The notes under the pieces were generated by a model that saw only the letters and a list, made by a program, of their open reading frames with translations, had not been told where the DNA came from and ran no database searches. Positions 10,461-18,751 of a DNA stretch of 64,000 nucleotides are shown piece by piece. Source of the DNA: Streptomyces himalayensis subsp. himalayensis (GTDB lineage: Bacteria; Actinomycetota; Actinomycetes; Streptomycetales; Streptomycetaceae); assembly GCF_013778455.1 (NCBI RefSeq), contig NZ_JACEHE010000005.1, positions 62,001-126,000 on the forward strand. The letters are read 5' to 3'. The position numbers were made by a program, and so were the translations under genes. Every line of letters starts with the position of its first letter. Positions within the stretch are counted from its first letter, which is position 1.

Positions 10461-10576
10461 GCGCTGCTTCTGGTACAGGGACAGTGTGCCACGCCTGATC
10501 GCGTGCCATGCGGGCGATTCCTGTGGGCCTGCTCACAGCACCCCATCGCTCTCCTCGCAACCCCACCGCTCTACTC

Positions 10577-11028
10577 GCAACCTCTCTGCCTCAACCGGCT
10601 CACCTCGGCCCGCGCACAGCGCGAGCGGTACGTGGGGCCCTGGCTGCCGGAGCCCGTGTTCACGGAGGACGGAGCCCTCGGCCCCATGGAGTCGGCGGAG
10701 CAGCGCGATGCCGTGTCGGCGGCGCTGCTCGTGCTGCTGGAGCAGCTCACCCCGACGGAGCGCGGCCGTCTTCGTCCTTGCGGGAGGCGTTCGCGTACAC
10801 CCACCGGGACATCGCCGGGGTTCTCGACCCGAGCGAGGCCAACTCCCGTCAGCTGTACCGCAGGGCGGTGCAGCGCGTGGCGACGCCGCCGGCCCGCTTC
10901 CGGCCCGCGCCCGAGCAGCAGCGCGAGCTCGTTGCTCTGCGGGCGGGCGGCCAACTGACCCCGAACCGGGCCGTGGGCAAGGGCTCGTTCGAGGAGTATC
11001 CGGCGACCCGGTTCCCTGCCGAGCGGTG
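10577..11028 (+). pseudogene. Remnant of an ECF sigma factor (ECF41/SigJ-like)
   Basis: Three frames must be joined to read a sigma factor. The first (to about 10,763) gives RERYVGPWLPEPVF and LLVLLEQLTPTER. A short piece gives AAVFVLAGG. A third (from about 10,780) gives LREAFAYTHRDIAGVLD and EANSRQLYRRAVQRV, the region 4 helix-turn-helix. Compared with the expected coding sequence there is one extra G near 10,763 and one extra T near 10,780. The start of region 2 is missing, and after RFRPAPEQQREL the C-terminal SnoaL-like domain is replaced by unrelated sequence. The fragment cannot make an intact sigma factor. Confidence 0.75.
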
Positions 11029-11098
11029 AGTCGGTGCAGGGGGAGTTCGTGAAGGGGTGAGTCCGTGCAGGGGTAACTTCACGCAGGGATGAGTTCGT
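11029..11098. repeat. Three imperfect direct repeats downstream of the ROK gene
   Basis: GAGTCGGTGCAGGGGGAGTT (from 11,030), GAGTCCGTGCAGGGGTAACT (from about 11,060) and a shorter GAGTTCGTGC (from about 11,091) follow each other with a period near 30 bases. They lie between the sigma-factor remnant and the 3' end of the ROK gene. Confidence 0.5.
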
Positions 11099-11102
11099 GC
11101 TT

Positions 11103-12377
11103 TCACGCCTGCGGTGCGAACAGTGGGAAGAGTTCGTCCTGTGCCGCGTCGCGGGCCGTGAAGAGTGCGCCACGCAGGACCGCCCCGCCACCCAGTGCGC
11201 CGGCCCGTACCTCTGTGTGGAGGGGCGACATCGTGGTGAGGCGGTCCTGTACCAGCGAGGCCAGGGCCGCGCCGCCCGCCTGTCCGATCTCGCCGCCGAG
11301 GACGACGCATCCGGGGTCGAGTACGGCCGTCACCGACGCCACCCCGATGGCGAGCCGGTCGGCGAGGGCGTTGAGAAAGGCCGCAGCGGCGCGGGCGTCC
11401 GTGGCGCCGCTGTCGGGTGCCATGTCTGGGGCCGACACGGCGCGTGCCTCGCTCCCTTCGGTCGGCGTGCCGCCCATCGCCGCCACCGCTGCCCGCACGA
11501 CCGTCGCGGCCGGCGGCTCGTGCGAGTGGGGCTCGGCGGGCGGCACCAGGCCGTGCCGCGCGGCGAGTTCGGTGATCGCCGCCGCACCGGCCAGCGAGTG
11601 GAAGCCGCCCTCGCACCCGGTCGCCGACGGGAGCCCGTCCGTGCCGGGGACCGGCAGGAAGCCGATCTCGCCGGTGCCGCCCGAGGCCCCCCGGCGCAGG
11701 GCACCGTCGAGCACGACGGCGGCCCCGACGCCATGGCCCAGCCACAGCAGGACGAAGGTGTCGCGGTCGACGGCGACACCGTCGCGCTGTTCGGCGAGGG
11801 CGGCGAGGTTGGTCTCGTTCTCCACGAGCACACGGGCCGCGAGCCGTTCCTGGAGGGCGCCGGCCAGGCGCCGGTGCCAGGCGGGCAGCCCACTGGAGTC
11901 GCGGAGTTCGCCGGTCGCCGGGTCGATCAGCCCGGGCGCGCCGACACCGACGCTGTGCAGCCGCTCCGCGCCGGCCTCCTTGGCGGTGCGCTCGACGAGG
12001 GCGACGGCCTGCTCGACGGCAGGCCCGGTGCCGGTGTCCCCGCCGATCGGTACGGACGCCTCGGCGAGCACCGTGCCGAGCAGGTCGGCGACAACGACGG
12101 TGAGACCGTCGGTGCGTACGTCGAGGGCGGCGAGATGCGCGCGGTCGGCGACGATCCCGTAGAGGCGAGCGTTCGGCCCCCTGCGCTCCGCGCCCGTCTC
12201 GCCGACCACCGTGATCAGTCCGGCGCTCTGGAGCCGCTCGACGAGGTCGGCGACGGTGGGCCTGGACAGCCCGGTCAGCTGTTTCAACTGGCCTGCGGTC
12301 AGGGGGCCTTGCTGCTGCAGCAGTCGGAGGGCGAGCCGGTCGTTGATGGCCCGGGCGGTGCTCGGTGATGCGGGCAT
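11103..12377 (-). CDS. ROK-family transcriptional regulator
   Basis: A 424-residue protein with an N-terminal winged helix (QGPLTAGQLKQLTGLSRPTVADLVERL, recognised by GLSRPTVADL) and a C-terminal ROK sugar-kinase-like domain (LWLGHGVGAAVVLDG, GGTGEIGFLPV, CVVLGGEIGQ). ROK regulators usually repress sugar-uptake genes and respond to a sugar or sugar phosphate. It is divergent from an MFS transporter with an operator-like palindrome between them, so that transporter is the likely target. A roughly 60-residue insert around residues 285-330 (rich in A, S, P and E) is longer than in most ROK proteins. Confidence 0.88.
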   Translation of the reverse strand: MPASPSTARAINDRLALRLLQQQGPLTAGQLKQLTGLSRPTVADLVERLQSAGLITVVGETGAERRGPNARLYGIVADRAHLAALDVRTDGLTVVVADLLGTVLAEASVPIGGDTGTGPAVEQAVALVERTAKEAGAERLHSVGVGAPGLIDPATGELRDSSGLPAWHRRLAGALQERLAARVLVENETNLAALAEQRDGVAVDRDTFVLLWLGHGVGAAVVLDGALRRGASGGTGEIGFLPVPGTDGLPSATGCEGGFHSLAGAAAITELAARHGLVPPAEPHSHEPPAATVVRAAVAAMGGTPTEGSEARAVSAPDMAPDSGATDARAAAAFLNALADRLAIGVASVTAVLDPGCVVLGGEIGQAGGAALASLVQDRLTTMSPLHTEVRAGALGGGAVLRGALFTARDAAQDELFPLFAPQA

Positions 12378-12435
12378 GCCGGGATCCTTCCAGATCGCTG
12401 TTGCTGTGGCTGGGCATCGGGCTTCCCCTGCCCGT

Positions 12436-12462
12436 AATTATCAGGCAGGGTCCCTGATAGTT
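12436..12462. promoter_or_regulatory. Operator-like palindrome between ROK gene and MFS gene
   Basis: TATCAGG (12,439-12,445) and CCTGATA (12,453-12,459) form perfect 7-base arms with a 7-base spacer. Extending outward gives 10-base arms with one mismatch (AAtTATCAGG / CCTGATAgTT). This is the most A/T-rich piece of the divergent intergenic region and is placed where both promoters could be controlled. Confidence 0.7.
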
Positions 12463-12562
12463 CTGCTAGCTTACGGCGTGCGAGGCAGCGGCCCGACGTC
12501 GCGGACGTACGTCCGGGGAAACAGGAATCGGGACATCAGGGCATCGGGGAGGAACTCACCGC

Positions 12563-13774
12563 ATGAGTGAAGTGGTCTACGACAAACGCGAAGTGAGTCG
12601 CGCCCGTTACGCCGTGGCCGCCGTCTTCGCCGTGCACGGCGCGGTCACCGGCTCTTTCGCGACCCGTGTGCCGTGGATCCAGGACCATGCGTCGGTGAGC
12701 GCGGGCCAACTCGGCGTTGCCCTCGCCTTCCCCGCATTCGGCGCCGCCGTGGCGATGCCCGTGGCCGGCTGGGTGAGCCACCGCTTCGGCGCCCGTACCG
12801 CCCTGCGCGGCCTGCTCGCGCTCTGGACGCTCGCACTTGTGCTGCCCTCGCTCGCGCCCAACCTGGTCGCGCTGTGCGCGGCGCTGTTCGCGTACGGCGC
12901 GACGGCCGGCATGGCGGACGTCGCGATGAACGCACTGGGCGTCGAGATCGAGAACCGGCTCGGCAAGTCGATCATGTCCGGGCTGCACGGCATGTGGAGC
13001 GCGGGCGCCCTGATCGGCTCCGCGGCGGGCACGCTCGCCGCCCATCTGGGCTCCGACGCCCGCCTCCACCACCTGCTGGCCGCGGCGGTCCTCACCGTCG
13101 CGGGGCTGGCCGCGTGCCAGGGCGTACTGGACCTGCGGCCCACCGACGACGAGGAGCCGCCGCGGTTCGCCCTGCCGCCGAGGTCGGCGCTGCTGATCGG
13201 CGCGGTCGGGTTCTGCGCGGTGTTCGCGGAGGGCGCGAGCCTCGACTGGTCCGCGGTCTATCTGCGCGACGTCCTCAACACGTCGGCGGGCCTGGCGGCC
13301 GCGTCCACCACGGGCTTCACGCTCACCATGGCGCTCGCCCGGATCGCGGGCGACGCGGTGGTGGACCGGTTCGGCGCCGTACGCACCGTGCGCGTGGGCG
13401 GGGTGCTGGCCACACTCGGCGGTCTGCTCGTCGTGACCGCCTCACACCCCGCTGCGGCGATGGCCGGGTTCGCGCTGCTGGGCCTCGGCATCGCGGTCGT
13501 CGTACCGCTGGCCTTCGCCGCGGCCGGGCGCAGCGGGCCCAACCCGAGCCAGGCCATCGCGGGCGTCGCCACCATCACGTACACCTCGGGTCTGATCGCG
13601 CCCTCGGCGATCGGCTCGCTCGCCCAGGCGACCAGCCTGATCGTGTCCTTCGGGCTGGTGACGGTGCTGGCGTTCGGCCTGGTCGTCTTCGGGGGCGTGC
13701 TGCGCACGGGAGGCAGGGAGAGTGTCCGGGCCGGTGCACCGACGAGCGCGACGGCGGCTGATCCGCGACCCTGA
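12563..13774 (+). CDS. MFS transporter, probable sugar permease
   Basis: A 403-residue protein with about twelve membrane segments. The N-terminal half contains FATRVPWIQDHASVSAGQLG and VSHRFGARTALRG (the MFS loop 2-3 motif); the second half has AGDAVVDRFGAVRTVRVGG at the equivalent loop. It resembles the YbjJ/FucP-like MFS group. Divergence from a ROK regulator suggests a carbohydrate substrate, but the substrate itself cannot be read from the sequence. Confidence 0.85.
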   Translation: MSEVVYDKREVSRARYAVAAVFAVHGAVTGSFATRVPWIQDHASVSAGQLGVALAFPAFGAAVAMPVAGWVSHRFGARTALRGLLALWTLALVLPSLAPNLVALCAALFAYGATAGMADVAMNALGVEIENRLGKSIMSGLHGMWSAGALIGSAAGTLAAHLGSDARLHHLLAAAVLTVAGLAACQGVLDLRPTDDEEPPRFALPPRSALLIGAVGFCAVFAEGASLDWSAVYLRDVLNTSAGLAAASTTGFTLTMALARIAGDAVVDRFGAVRTVRVGGVLATLGGLLVVTASHPAAAMAGFALLGLGIAVVVPLAFAAAGRSGPNPSQAIAGVATITYTSGLIAPSAIGSLAQATSLIVSFGLVTVLAFGLVVFGGVLRTGGRESVRAGAPTSATAADPRP

Positions 13775-13802
13775 GCGGACGCGGCCGCGTCGCCTTGGAC
13801 GA

Positions 13803-13875
13803 CCGCTCCGCGACGTGCCGAGACGGCCGCTCCGCCACTCGCCGAGGCGGTCGCTCCCCCACTACGTCGAGTCGG
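13803..13875. repeat. Three imperfect 24-base tandem repeats
   Basis: CCGCTCCGCGACGTGCCGAG (13,803), CCGCTCCGCCACTCGCCGAG (13,827) and TCGCTCCCCCACTACGTCGAG (13,851; first 20 bases TCGCTCCCCCACTACGTCGA) follow head to tail, each ending in a CGG-type triplet. They occupy the gap between the MFS gene and the uracil permease gene. Confidence 0.6.
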
Positions 13876-13960
13876 CTCTCCCTTGCCGCGGGGAGAAGCA
13901 CTACGCATGCCGCATTAGCATTGCACTGTTTGTCTCGGCGTACAGAAAGTGAAACTCACC

Positions 13961-15436
13961 ATGGATCTCGGCGTGCGCTGGAGGCTGCACGGCGACGGGC
14001 GCACCCCCGCCCCCGGAGCCGTCGTCCGACCCGACGAGAGGCTCTCGTGGCCGCGCACCGTCGGGCTCGGCGCCCAGCACGTGGTCGCCATGTTCGGCGC
14101 GTCCTTCGTCGCACCGGTCCTGATGGGTCTCGACCCGAACCTCGCGATCATGATGTCGGGCCTCGCGACGGTCATCTTCCTGCTGGCCACACGCGGCCGC
14201 GTGCCCAGCTACCTGGGCTGTTCGCTGTCCTTCGTGGGCGTGGCGGCGGTGATCAGGGCGCAGGGCGGTTCGAGCGCCGTGGTGACCGGTGCCGTGTTCG
14301 TGGTCGGCATCGCGCTGTTCCTCGCCGGGCTTGCTGTGCAGCGGTTCGGGGCGCGGATCATCCACGCCACCATGCCGCCGATCGTCACCGGCGCGGTGGT
14401 CATGCTGATCGGCTTCAACCTGGCGCCGGTCACGGCCGCGACGTACTGGCCGCAGGACCAGTGGACGGCGCTGCTGACCATGCTCTTCACCGGTTTGGCC
14501 GTGGTGTGCCTGCGCGGTTTCTGGTCGCGCATCGCGATCTTCCTGGGGCTGATCTTCGGATACGGCATCTCGTGGGTCTTCGACCGCGTCTTCGGCAAGA
14601 TCCACTCGGTGAGCGGCGGCACCGAGGCCGTCGACCACTGGCGTCTGGACCTCTCGGGCGTCGCCAAGGCCGACTGGATCGGACTGCCGTCCTTCCACGG
14701 CCCGAGCTTCGAGTGGTCGGCGATCCTCGTCGCGCTGCCCGTCGTGATCGCGCTGATCGCCGAGAACGCCGGTCACGTCAAGGCCGTCGGCGAGATGACC
14801 GGCGACCCGCTGGACGACAAGCTCGGCACCGCGATCGCCGCCGACGGCGCCGCGTCGATGCTCTCCACCGCGGTCGGCGGCCCGCCCAACACGACGTACT
14901 CCGAGAACATCGGCGTCATGGCCGCAACCCGCGTCTACTCGACAGCCGCGTACTGGGCCGCCGCGGGCTTCGCCCTGCTGTTCGGCCTCTGCCCGAAGTT
15001 CGGCGCGGTCGTGGCCGCCATCCCGGGCGGCGTGCTCGGCGGCATCACCGTCATCCTCTACGGCATGATCGGCCTGCTCGGCGCCCAGATCTGGATCAAC
15101 GCCAAGGTGGATCTGCGCAATCCGCTGAACCTGGTCCCGGCGGCGGCGGGCATCATCATCGGCGTCGGCGGCGTCTCGCTGAAGTTCACCGACAACTTCG
15201 AGCTGAGCGGCATCGCCCTCGGCACGCTCGTCGTCATCAGCGGCTACCACGCGCTCCGCGCCATGGCCCCCGCCCACCTCAAGACGCAGGAGCCGCTGCT
15301 CGACGCCGGCACCTCGACGTACGACAAGGACGCCGAGAAGGATGCCGCCGAGCAGGAGACAGCCGGGCAGGAAGCGGCCGGGCAGCAGGCGGGCGACGAC
15401 GCGTCGAAGGGTCAGCCGCCCGTCACCAGGTCGTAG
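13961..15436 (+). CDS. Uracil/xanthine permease, NCS2 family
   Basis: A membrane protein of 491 residues with about 12-14 hydrophobic segments. Family signatures include GLGAQHVVAMFGASFVAPVL near the start, LIAENAGHVKAVGEMTG (the NCS2 substrate-site region with the E-x-x-G-H-V pattern) and AVGGPPNTTYSENIGVMA. It imports uracil or a related nucleobase. An in-frame GTG at 13,949 gives four more residues; neither start has a clear Shine-Dalgarno, and the ATG matches the N-terminus I recall for Streptomyces homologues. The C-terminus carries a Glu/Ala/Gln-rich tail and overlaps the convergent GH6 gene by 25 bases. Confidence 0.92.
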   Translation: MDLGVRWRLHGDGRTPAPGAVVRPDERLSWPRTVGLGAQHVVAMFGASFVAPVLMGLDPNLAIMMSGLATVIFLLATRGRVPSYLGCSLSFVGVAAVIRAQGGSSAVVTGAVFVVGIALFLAGLAVQRFGARIIHATMPPIVTGAVVMLIGFNLAPVTAATYWPQDQWTALLTMLFTGLAVVCLRGFWSRIAIFLGLIFGYGISWVFDRVFGKIHSVSGGTEAVDHWRLDLSGVAKADWIGLPSFHGPSFEWSAILVALPVVIALIAENAGHVKAVGEMTGDPLDDKLGTAIAADGAASMLSTAVGGPPNTTYSENIGVMAATRVYSTAAYWAAAGFALLFGLCPKFGAVVAAIPGGVLGGITVILYGMIGLLGAQIWINAKVDLRNPLNLVPAAAGIIIGVGGVSLKFTDNFELSGIALGTLVVISGYHALRAMAPAHLKTQEPLLDAGTSTYDKDAEKDAAEQETAGQEAAGQQAGDDASKGQPPVTRS

Positions 15437-16614
15437 GCGTAGCCCGGGGTGAAGGTGCCCGGCGCGCCCTTGCAGCCGTCGGACTCCCCCGGCAGCTTGA
15501 CCCAGAGGTAGGCGTCGATACGGGACTGTCCCGTACGTAACGTCGGCGCCTGTCCGAGCTTGCGGCCCGCCGGGTCGCACCACTCGCCCTCGGCTGGAGC
15601 ACCGTTCCCGTTCCGGCTGGTGTCGATGACGGCGCCCAGGCTCGACGGGCCGGCCAGCGCCGACAGGACCTGCCGGGCGTAGGCCGCCTCCTCGGCGGTG
15701 CGGTGGAAGTTCGAGACGTTGGTGAAGACGCCGTCGGACGAGGCGGCCGACGCCGCGCCCGCCTGCCGCAGCCGGGCCGCCTGCGCGGCTGCCGCGTTCC
15801 AGCCGGAGTGGCCCGCGTCGTAGTAGACCCTGGCCCTCGGATTGGCCGCCTTGAGGACGCGGCCCGCGCGGGCCAGCGACGCGTACCGCCGCGCCCGGTC
15901 GCCCGCCGAGAGGCAGTCGATCAGGGCGAGGGAGTCGGGCTCCAGGACCACGATGACCTCACCGGAGCCGAGCCCGGCGGCGAACTTGTCGATCCACCCG
16001 TCGTACGCGCCGAGGTCGGGCGCCCCGCCCTGGGACGCGCCCCCGCAGTCGCGGTTCGGAATCGCGTACGGCACGACGACCGGCACGCGGCCGCTCGCCG
16101 CGGCCGTCGATGTGACCGCACGCACGCGTGAGGTGATCGTCGACGGCGTGTAGTCGGCGAACCACACCGCGGCCGGCTGGTCGGCGATCCGCGACTCGAT
16201 GAGCGGCCGCCGCGGATCGCTGCGGTTGGCCCGGACCCAGTCGAGCACCTGCGAGTCGTTGTGCCGGTACAGGCGGGCCGACACGGCGGGTGCGGCGGCC
16301 GCGGTCGTCTTCGGCGCCTTCGGGGTGGCCTTGGCCTTGGGTGACGGCTTGGACGAGGACTTGGAGGGCGACGGTGAGGCCGAGGTGGTGGACGGGGACG
16401 CGCTGGGCCCCGCGGGCAGCGGCTGGAGGCTCGGCGACCGCGTCACCGTCGGCCGCGCCTCGTCCGTTCCGCCGTCCTGGTCAAGGGCGTTGACAAAGCC
16501 TGTGACCGTGCCGACAGCGACCACGACCGAGGCTGCCGCGGCCATGGCACCGCGGCCGGTGCGCCCGCGGCGCTTTCTGCGTTCCGCCAGGCGCTGCGCG
16601 CGTGGGCCTGACAC
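15412..16614 (-). CDS. Membrane-anchored or secreted GH6-family glycoside hydrolase
   Basis: A 400-residue protein: a basic N-terminus (RRKRRGRTGR), one hydrophobic segment at about residues 23-43, a Ser/Pro/Lys/Thr-rich linker to about 110, then a GH6 (endoglucanase/cellobiohydrolase) domain. The conserved VPYAIPNRDCGGAS (Asp189) and VVLEPDSLAL (Asp227, the usual general acid) motifs and the final YLWVKLPGESDG segment are present, so activity on beta-1,4-glucan is plausible. The GTG at 16,614 has an AGGGGG about nine bases upstream; a longer frame to 16,719 exists but adds a charged, unlikely leader. The hydrophobic segment could be a signal anchor or a cleaved signal. Confidence 0.85.
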   Translation of the reverse strand: MSGPRAQRLAERRKRRGRTGRGAMAAAASVVVAVGTVTGFVNALDQDGGTDEARPTVTRSPSLQPLPAGPSASPSTTSASPSPSKSSSKPSPKAKATPKAPKTTAAAAPAVSARLYRHNDSQVLDWVRANRSDPRRPLIESRIADQPAAVWFADYTPSTITSRVRAVTSTAAASGRVPVVVPYAIPNRDCGGASQGGAPDLGAYDGWIDKFAAGLGSGEVIVVLEPDSLALIDCLSAGDRARRYASLARAGRVLKAANPRARVYYDAGHSGWNAAAAQAARLRQAGAASAASSDGVFTNVSNFHRTAEEAAYARQVLSALAGPSSLGAVIDTSRNGNGAPAEGEWCDPAGRKLGQAPTLRTGQSRIDAYLWVKLPGESDGCKGAPGTFTPGYAYDLVTGG

Positions 16615-16751
16615 GTGCTGTTCCCCCTCTTCTCCGTGACGCTCCCCTGCGCCACGGTCGTTGTCTGCCGGTGCCGGTGGCGTTCCCCCGTTCTGGGGAA
16701 GCCCGTGGCCCGGCGGCACGCGCGCCAGCCTATGGCTGGGACCCTGCCCCC

Positions 16752-17447
16752 ATGGCGCAGTTGGAACAGTTCACACATTCGCCCCAGGGGGTCGACGCGG
16801 TGGTGGCGCGGATGCGCGCGCTCGGCGCGGCCTGGCCGGACCATGACGGCGTAGCGGTCTTCAACCGCGTCTACTTGGCCGTCACACTGGAGGTCGACCG
16901 GCTCATCGACACAGGGGAGTTCCCCGATCCGCGAGCCGCCGCCACGCTGGACGTTCGGTTCGCCGAGCGCTATCTCGCGGCGGTCGACGCGGTGGCCGGT
17001 GAACGCCGCCCGCCCGCGTGCTGGCGGCCTCTGTTCCAGTACCGGCGACATCCCGGAGTACGTCCGATGCAGTTCGCACTCGCGGGCATCAATGCGCACA
17101 TCGGGCACGATCTGGCGCTCGCGGTCGTGGACACCTGTCGTACGCTCGGCTGCGAACCGTCCGAGCTGGAGGACGAGTTCGACCGCGTGGGCGACCTCCT
17201 CGTGTCGCTGGAGGAGCGCATCCGCGAAGATCTGATGCCCGGTCCCGATCTCCTGCAGATCGCCGATCCGCTGACGCATCTGCTCGGCTCCTGGAGCCTG
17301 GAACGGGCGCGGGACGGCGCATGGGCGGCGGCCCGGACGCTCTGGGCACTACGGGAACTCCCGGAGGTCGTCGAGGAGTTCACCCAGCGGCTCGACGCAG
17401 GCGTGGGGCTGGTCGGCCGCATGCTGCTCACCCCGCTCCCGGACTGA
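16752..17447 (+). CDS. DUF5995-like protein of unknown function
   Basis: A 231-residue soluble, mostly helical protein. Recognisable pieces are MRALGAAWPDHDGVAVFNRVY, quoted here as WPDHDGVAVFNRVY, RFAERYLAAVD and MQFALAGINAHIGHDLALAV. That last Asn-Ala-His-Ile-x-x-Asp pattern, with the acidic LAV region after it, looks like a possible metal or active site. I recall this architecture as DUF5995 in actinobacteria; no function is established. The ATG at 16,752 has no Shine-Dalgarno and may start a leaderless or short-leader message. Confidence 0.7.
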   Translation: MAQLEQFTHSPQGVDAVVARMRALGAAWPDHDGVAVFNRVYLAVTLEVDRLIDTGEFPDPRAAATLDVRFAERYLAAVDAVAGERRPPACWRPLFQYRRHPGVRPMQFALAGINAHIGHDLALAVVDTCRTLGCEPSELEDEFDRVGDLLVSLEERIREDLMPGPDLLQIADPLTHLLGSWSLERARDGAWAAARTLWALRELPEVVEEFTQRLDAGVGLVGRMLLTPLPD

Positions 17448-17673
17448 CCGGGACCGCGGCGGCGCATGGTGGCGGGCATCCGCCAGATACGGGCCTCTCC
17501 GCTGGAGTGCGGTTGTACTGATCCCGCCATGACGGGTCGTCAACGCCTGGAATTCCTGTTGCTCCGCTGTACGTTGACGAGCTGGACCCTGATGCGAACC
17601 ACCGCGCCGGGCAGCGGCCCGGCGTACACAGCGCGCGCCGCCGCGACCGGACCCGATGCGAAGGAGCACAGGC

Positions 17674-18603
17674 ATGGCGATTCCCCTCGGACTGGCACTC
17701 CCGCAGCTGAAGCAGTACGACCTCGGACGCGACGTGCCCGCGGTGGCGAAGGCCGCCGAGGACATCGGATACGAAAGCCTGTGGGTGTTCGAGCGGATCC
17801 TGTTCCCCGAGCCCGCGACGCAGGGCCTCTACGGCATCCCGGGCCTGGCCTGGCCCGACGAGTACCGCTCGGTGGCCGACCCGCTGGTGACGCTGACACT
17901 GGCCGCGGCCGTCACCGAGCGGGCGCGGCTGGGCACCAGCGTGCTGGTCGCCCCGCTGCATGTGCCCTTCCAGCTGGCCCGTTCACTCGCCACGCTGGAC
18001 GCGGCGAGCGGCGGCCGGGTGGTGGCCGGGTTCGGCACGGGCTGGTCCCTCGACGAGTACGCGGCCGCGTCGGTGGCCCCGTTCGAGCAGCGCGGCAAGG
18101 TCCTGGACGAGCTGCTCGACGTGTGCCGGGCGGTCTGGGGCCCGGATCCCGTGGCGTACGAGGGGTCGCTGACCAGGATCGCGCCGTCGGAGGTGGGCCC
18201 CAAGCCCGCCCGGCCGATTCCGGTCCTGCTCCCGGCGAACAGCCCGCGCGCGTTGCGCCGGCTCGTGGAGCGCGCCGACGGCTGGATGCCGGTCGGCATG
18301 GGCGCCGAGCGACTGGCCGCCGAGTGGCGGAAGGTCCAGGACCTGGCCGCAGAGAAGGGCCGCACGGAGCCGGTCCAGAGCGTCCTCCGGGTCAACGCGC
18401 AGTACTCCGCGAAGGCGTACGAGGGCGAGGACCGTGCCGCCTTCCAGGGGAACGCCGAGCAGATCACCGAGGATCTCGTGGCGCACGCCGAGGTCGGTCT
18501 CGACGAGATCTTCCTTGAGCTCAGTGGCTCAGCGCGGGATGCGGAGGAGCTCAAGGACGTGGCGGCCGAGGTGTACGAGACGGCGCGGGCGGCCGGGGTC
18601 TGA
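17674..18603 (+). CDS. LLM-class F420-dependent oxidoreductase
   Basis: A 309-residue TIM-barrel protein of the luciferase-like monooxygenase superfamily. It shows LGLALPQLKQYDLG, AEDIGYESLWVFERIL, a TSVLVAPLHVPFQLARSLATLD-type strand/helix (core VLVAPLHVPFQLARSLATLD) and GRVVAGFGTGWSLDEYAA, typical of the F420-dependent actinobacterial branch. The substrate is unknown. The ATG at 17,674 has AAGGAG eight bases upstream. The stop codon lies in the first copy of a perfect 27-base tandem duplication. Confidence 0.85.
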   Translation: MAIPLGLALPQLKQYDLGRDVPAVAKAAEDIGYESLWVFERILFPEPATQGLYGIPGLAWPDEYRSVADPLVTLTLAAAVTERARLGTSVLVAPLHVPFQLARSLATLDAASGGRVVAGFGTGWSLDEYAAASVAPFEQRGKVLDELLDVCRAVWGPDPVAYEGSLTRIAPSEVGPKPARPIPVLLPANSPRALRRLVERADGWMPVGMGAERLAAEWRKVQDLAAEKGRTEPVQSVLRVNAQYSAKAYEGEDRAAFQGNAEQITEDLVAHAEVGLDEIFLELSGSARDAEELKDVAAEVYETARAAGV

Positions 18604-18639
18604 CGGGTCTGTGCGGGCGGCCGGGGTCTGACGGGTCTG
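18585..18639. repeat. Perfect 27-base duplication across the oxidoreductase stop codon
   Basis: The 27 bases 18,585-18,611 (start GCGGGCGGCCGGGGTCTGAC) are repeated exactly at 18,613-18,639 with one base between. The first copy contains the TGA stop. The second copy is non-coding. Confidence 0.9.
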
Positions 18640-18680
18640 AGCCGCGGGACCGGTCGGCGGCGCTCCGACCGGTGTCCGGG

Positions 18681-18737
18681 GCGGGAACCCAGGAGCCCGC
18701 AGGTGCCTCAGGCTCAGCGGCATCCTCGGGTTCCCGC
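18681..18737. terminator. Inverted repeat between convergent genes
   Basis: GCGGGAACCC (18,681-18,690) pairs with GGGTTCCCGC (18,728-18,737) across a 37-base loop that has its own short G/C pairs. It lies between the 3' ends of the oxidoreductase and davB, where a bidirectional terminator is expected. Confidence 0.5.
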
Positions 18738-18751
18738 CCGCCCGCTTCCCG

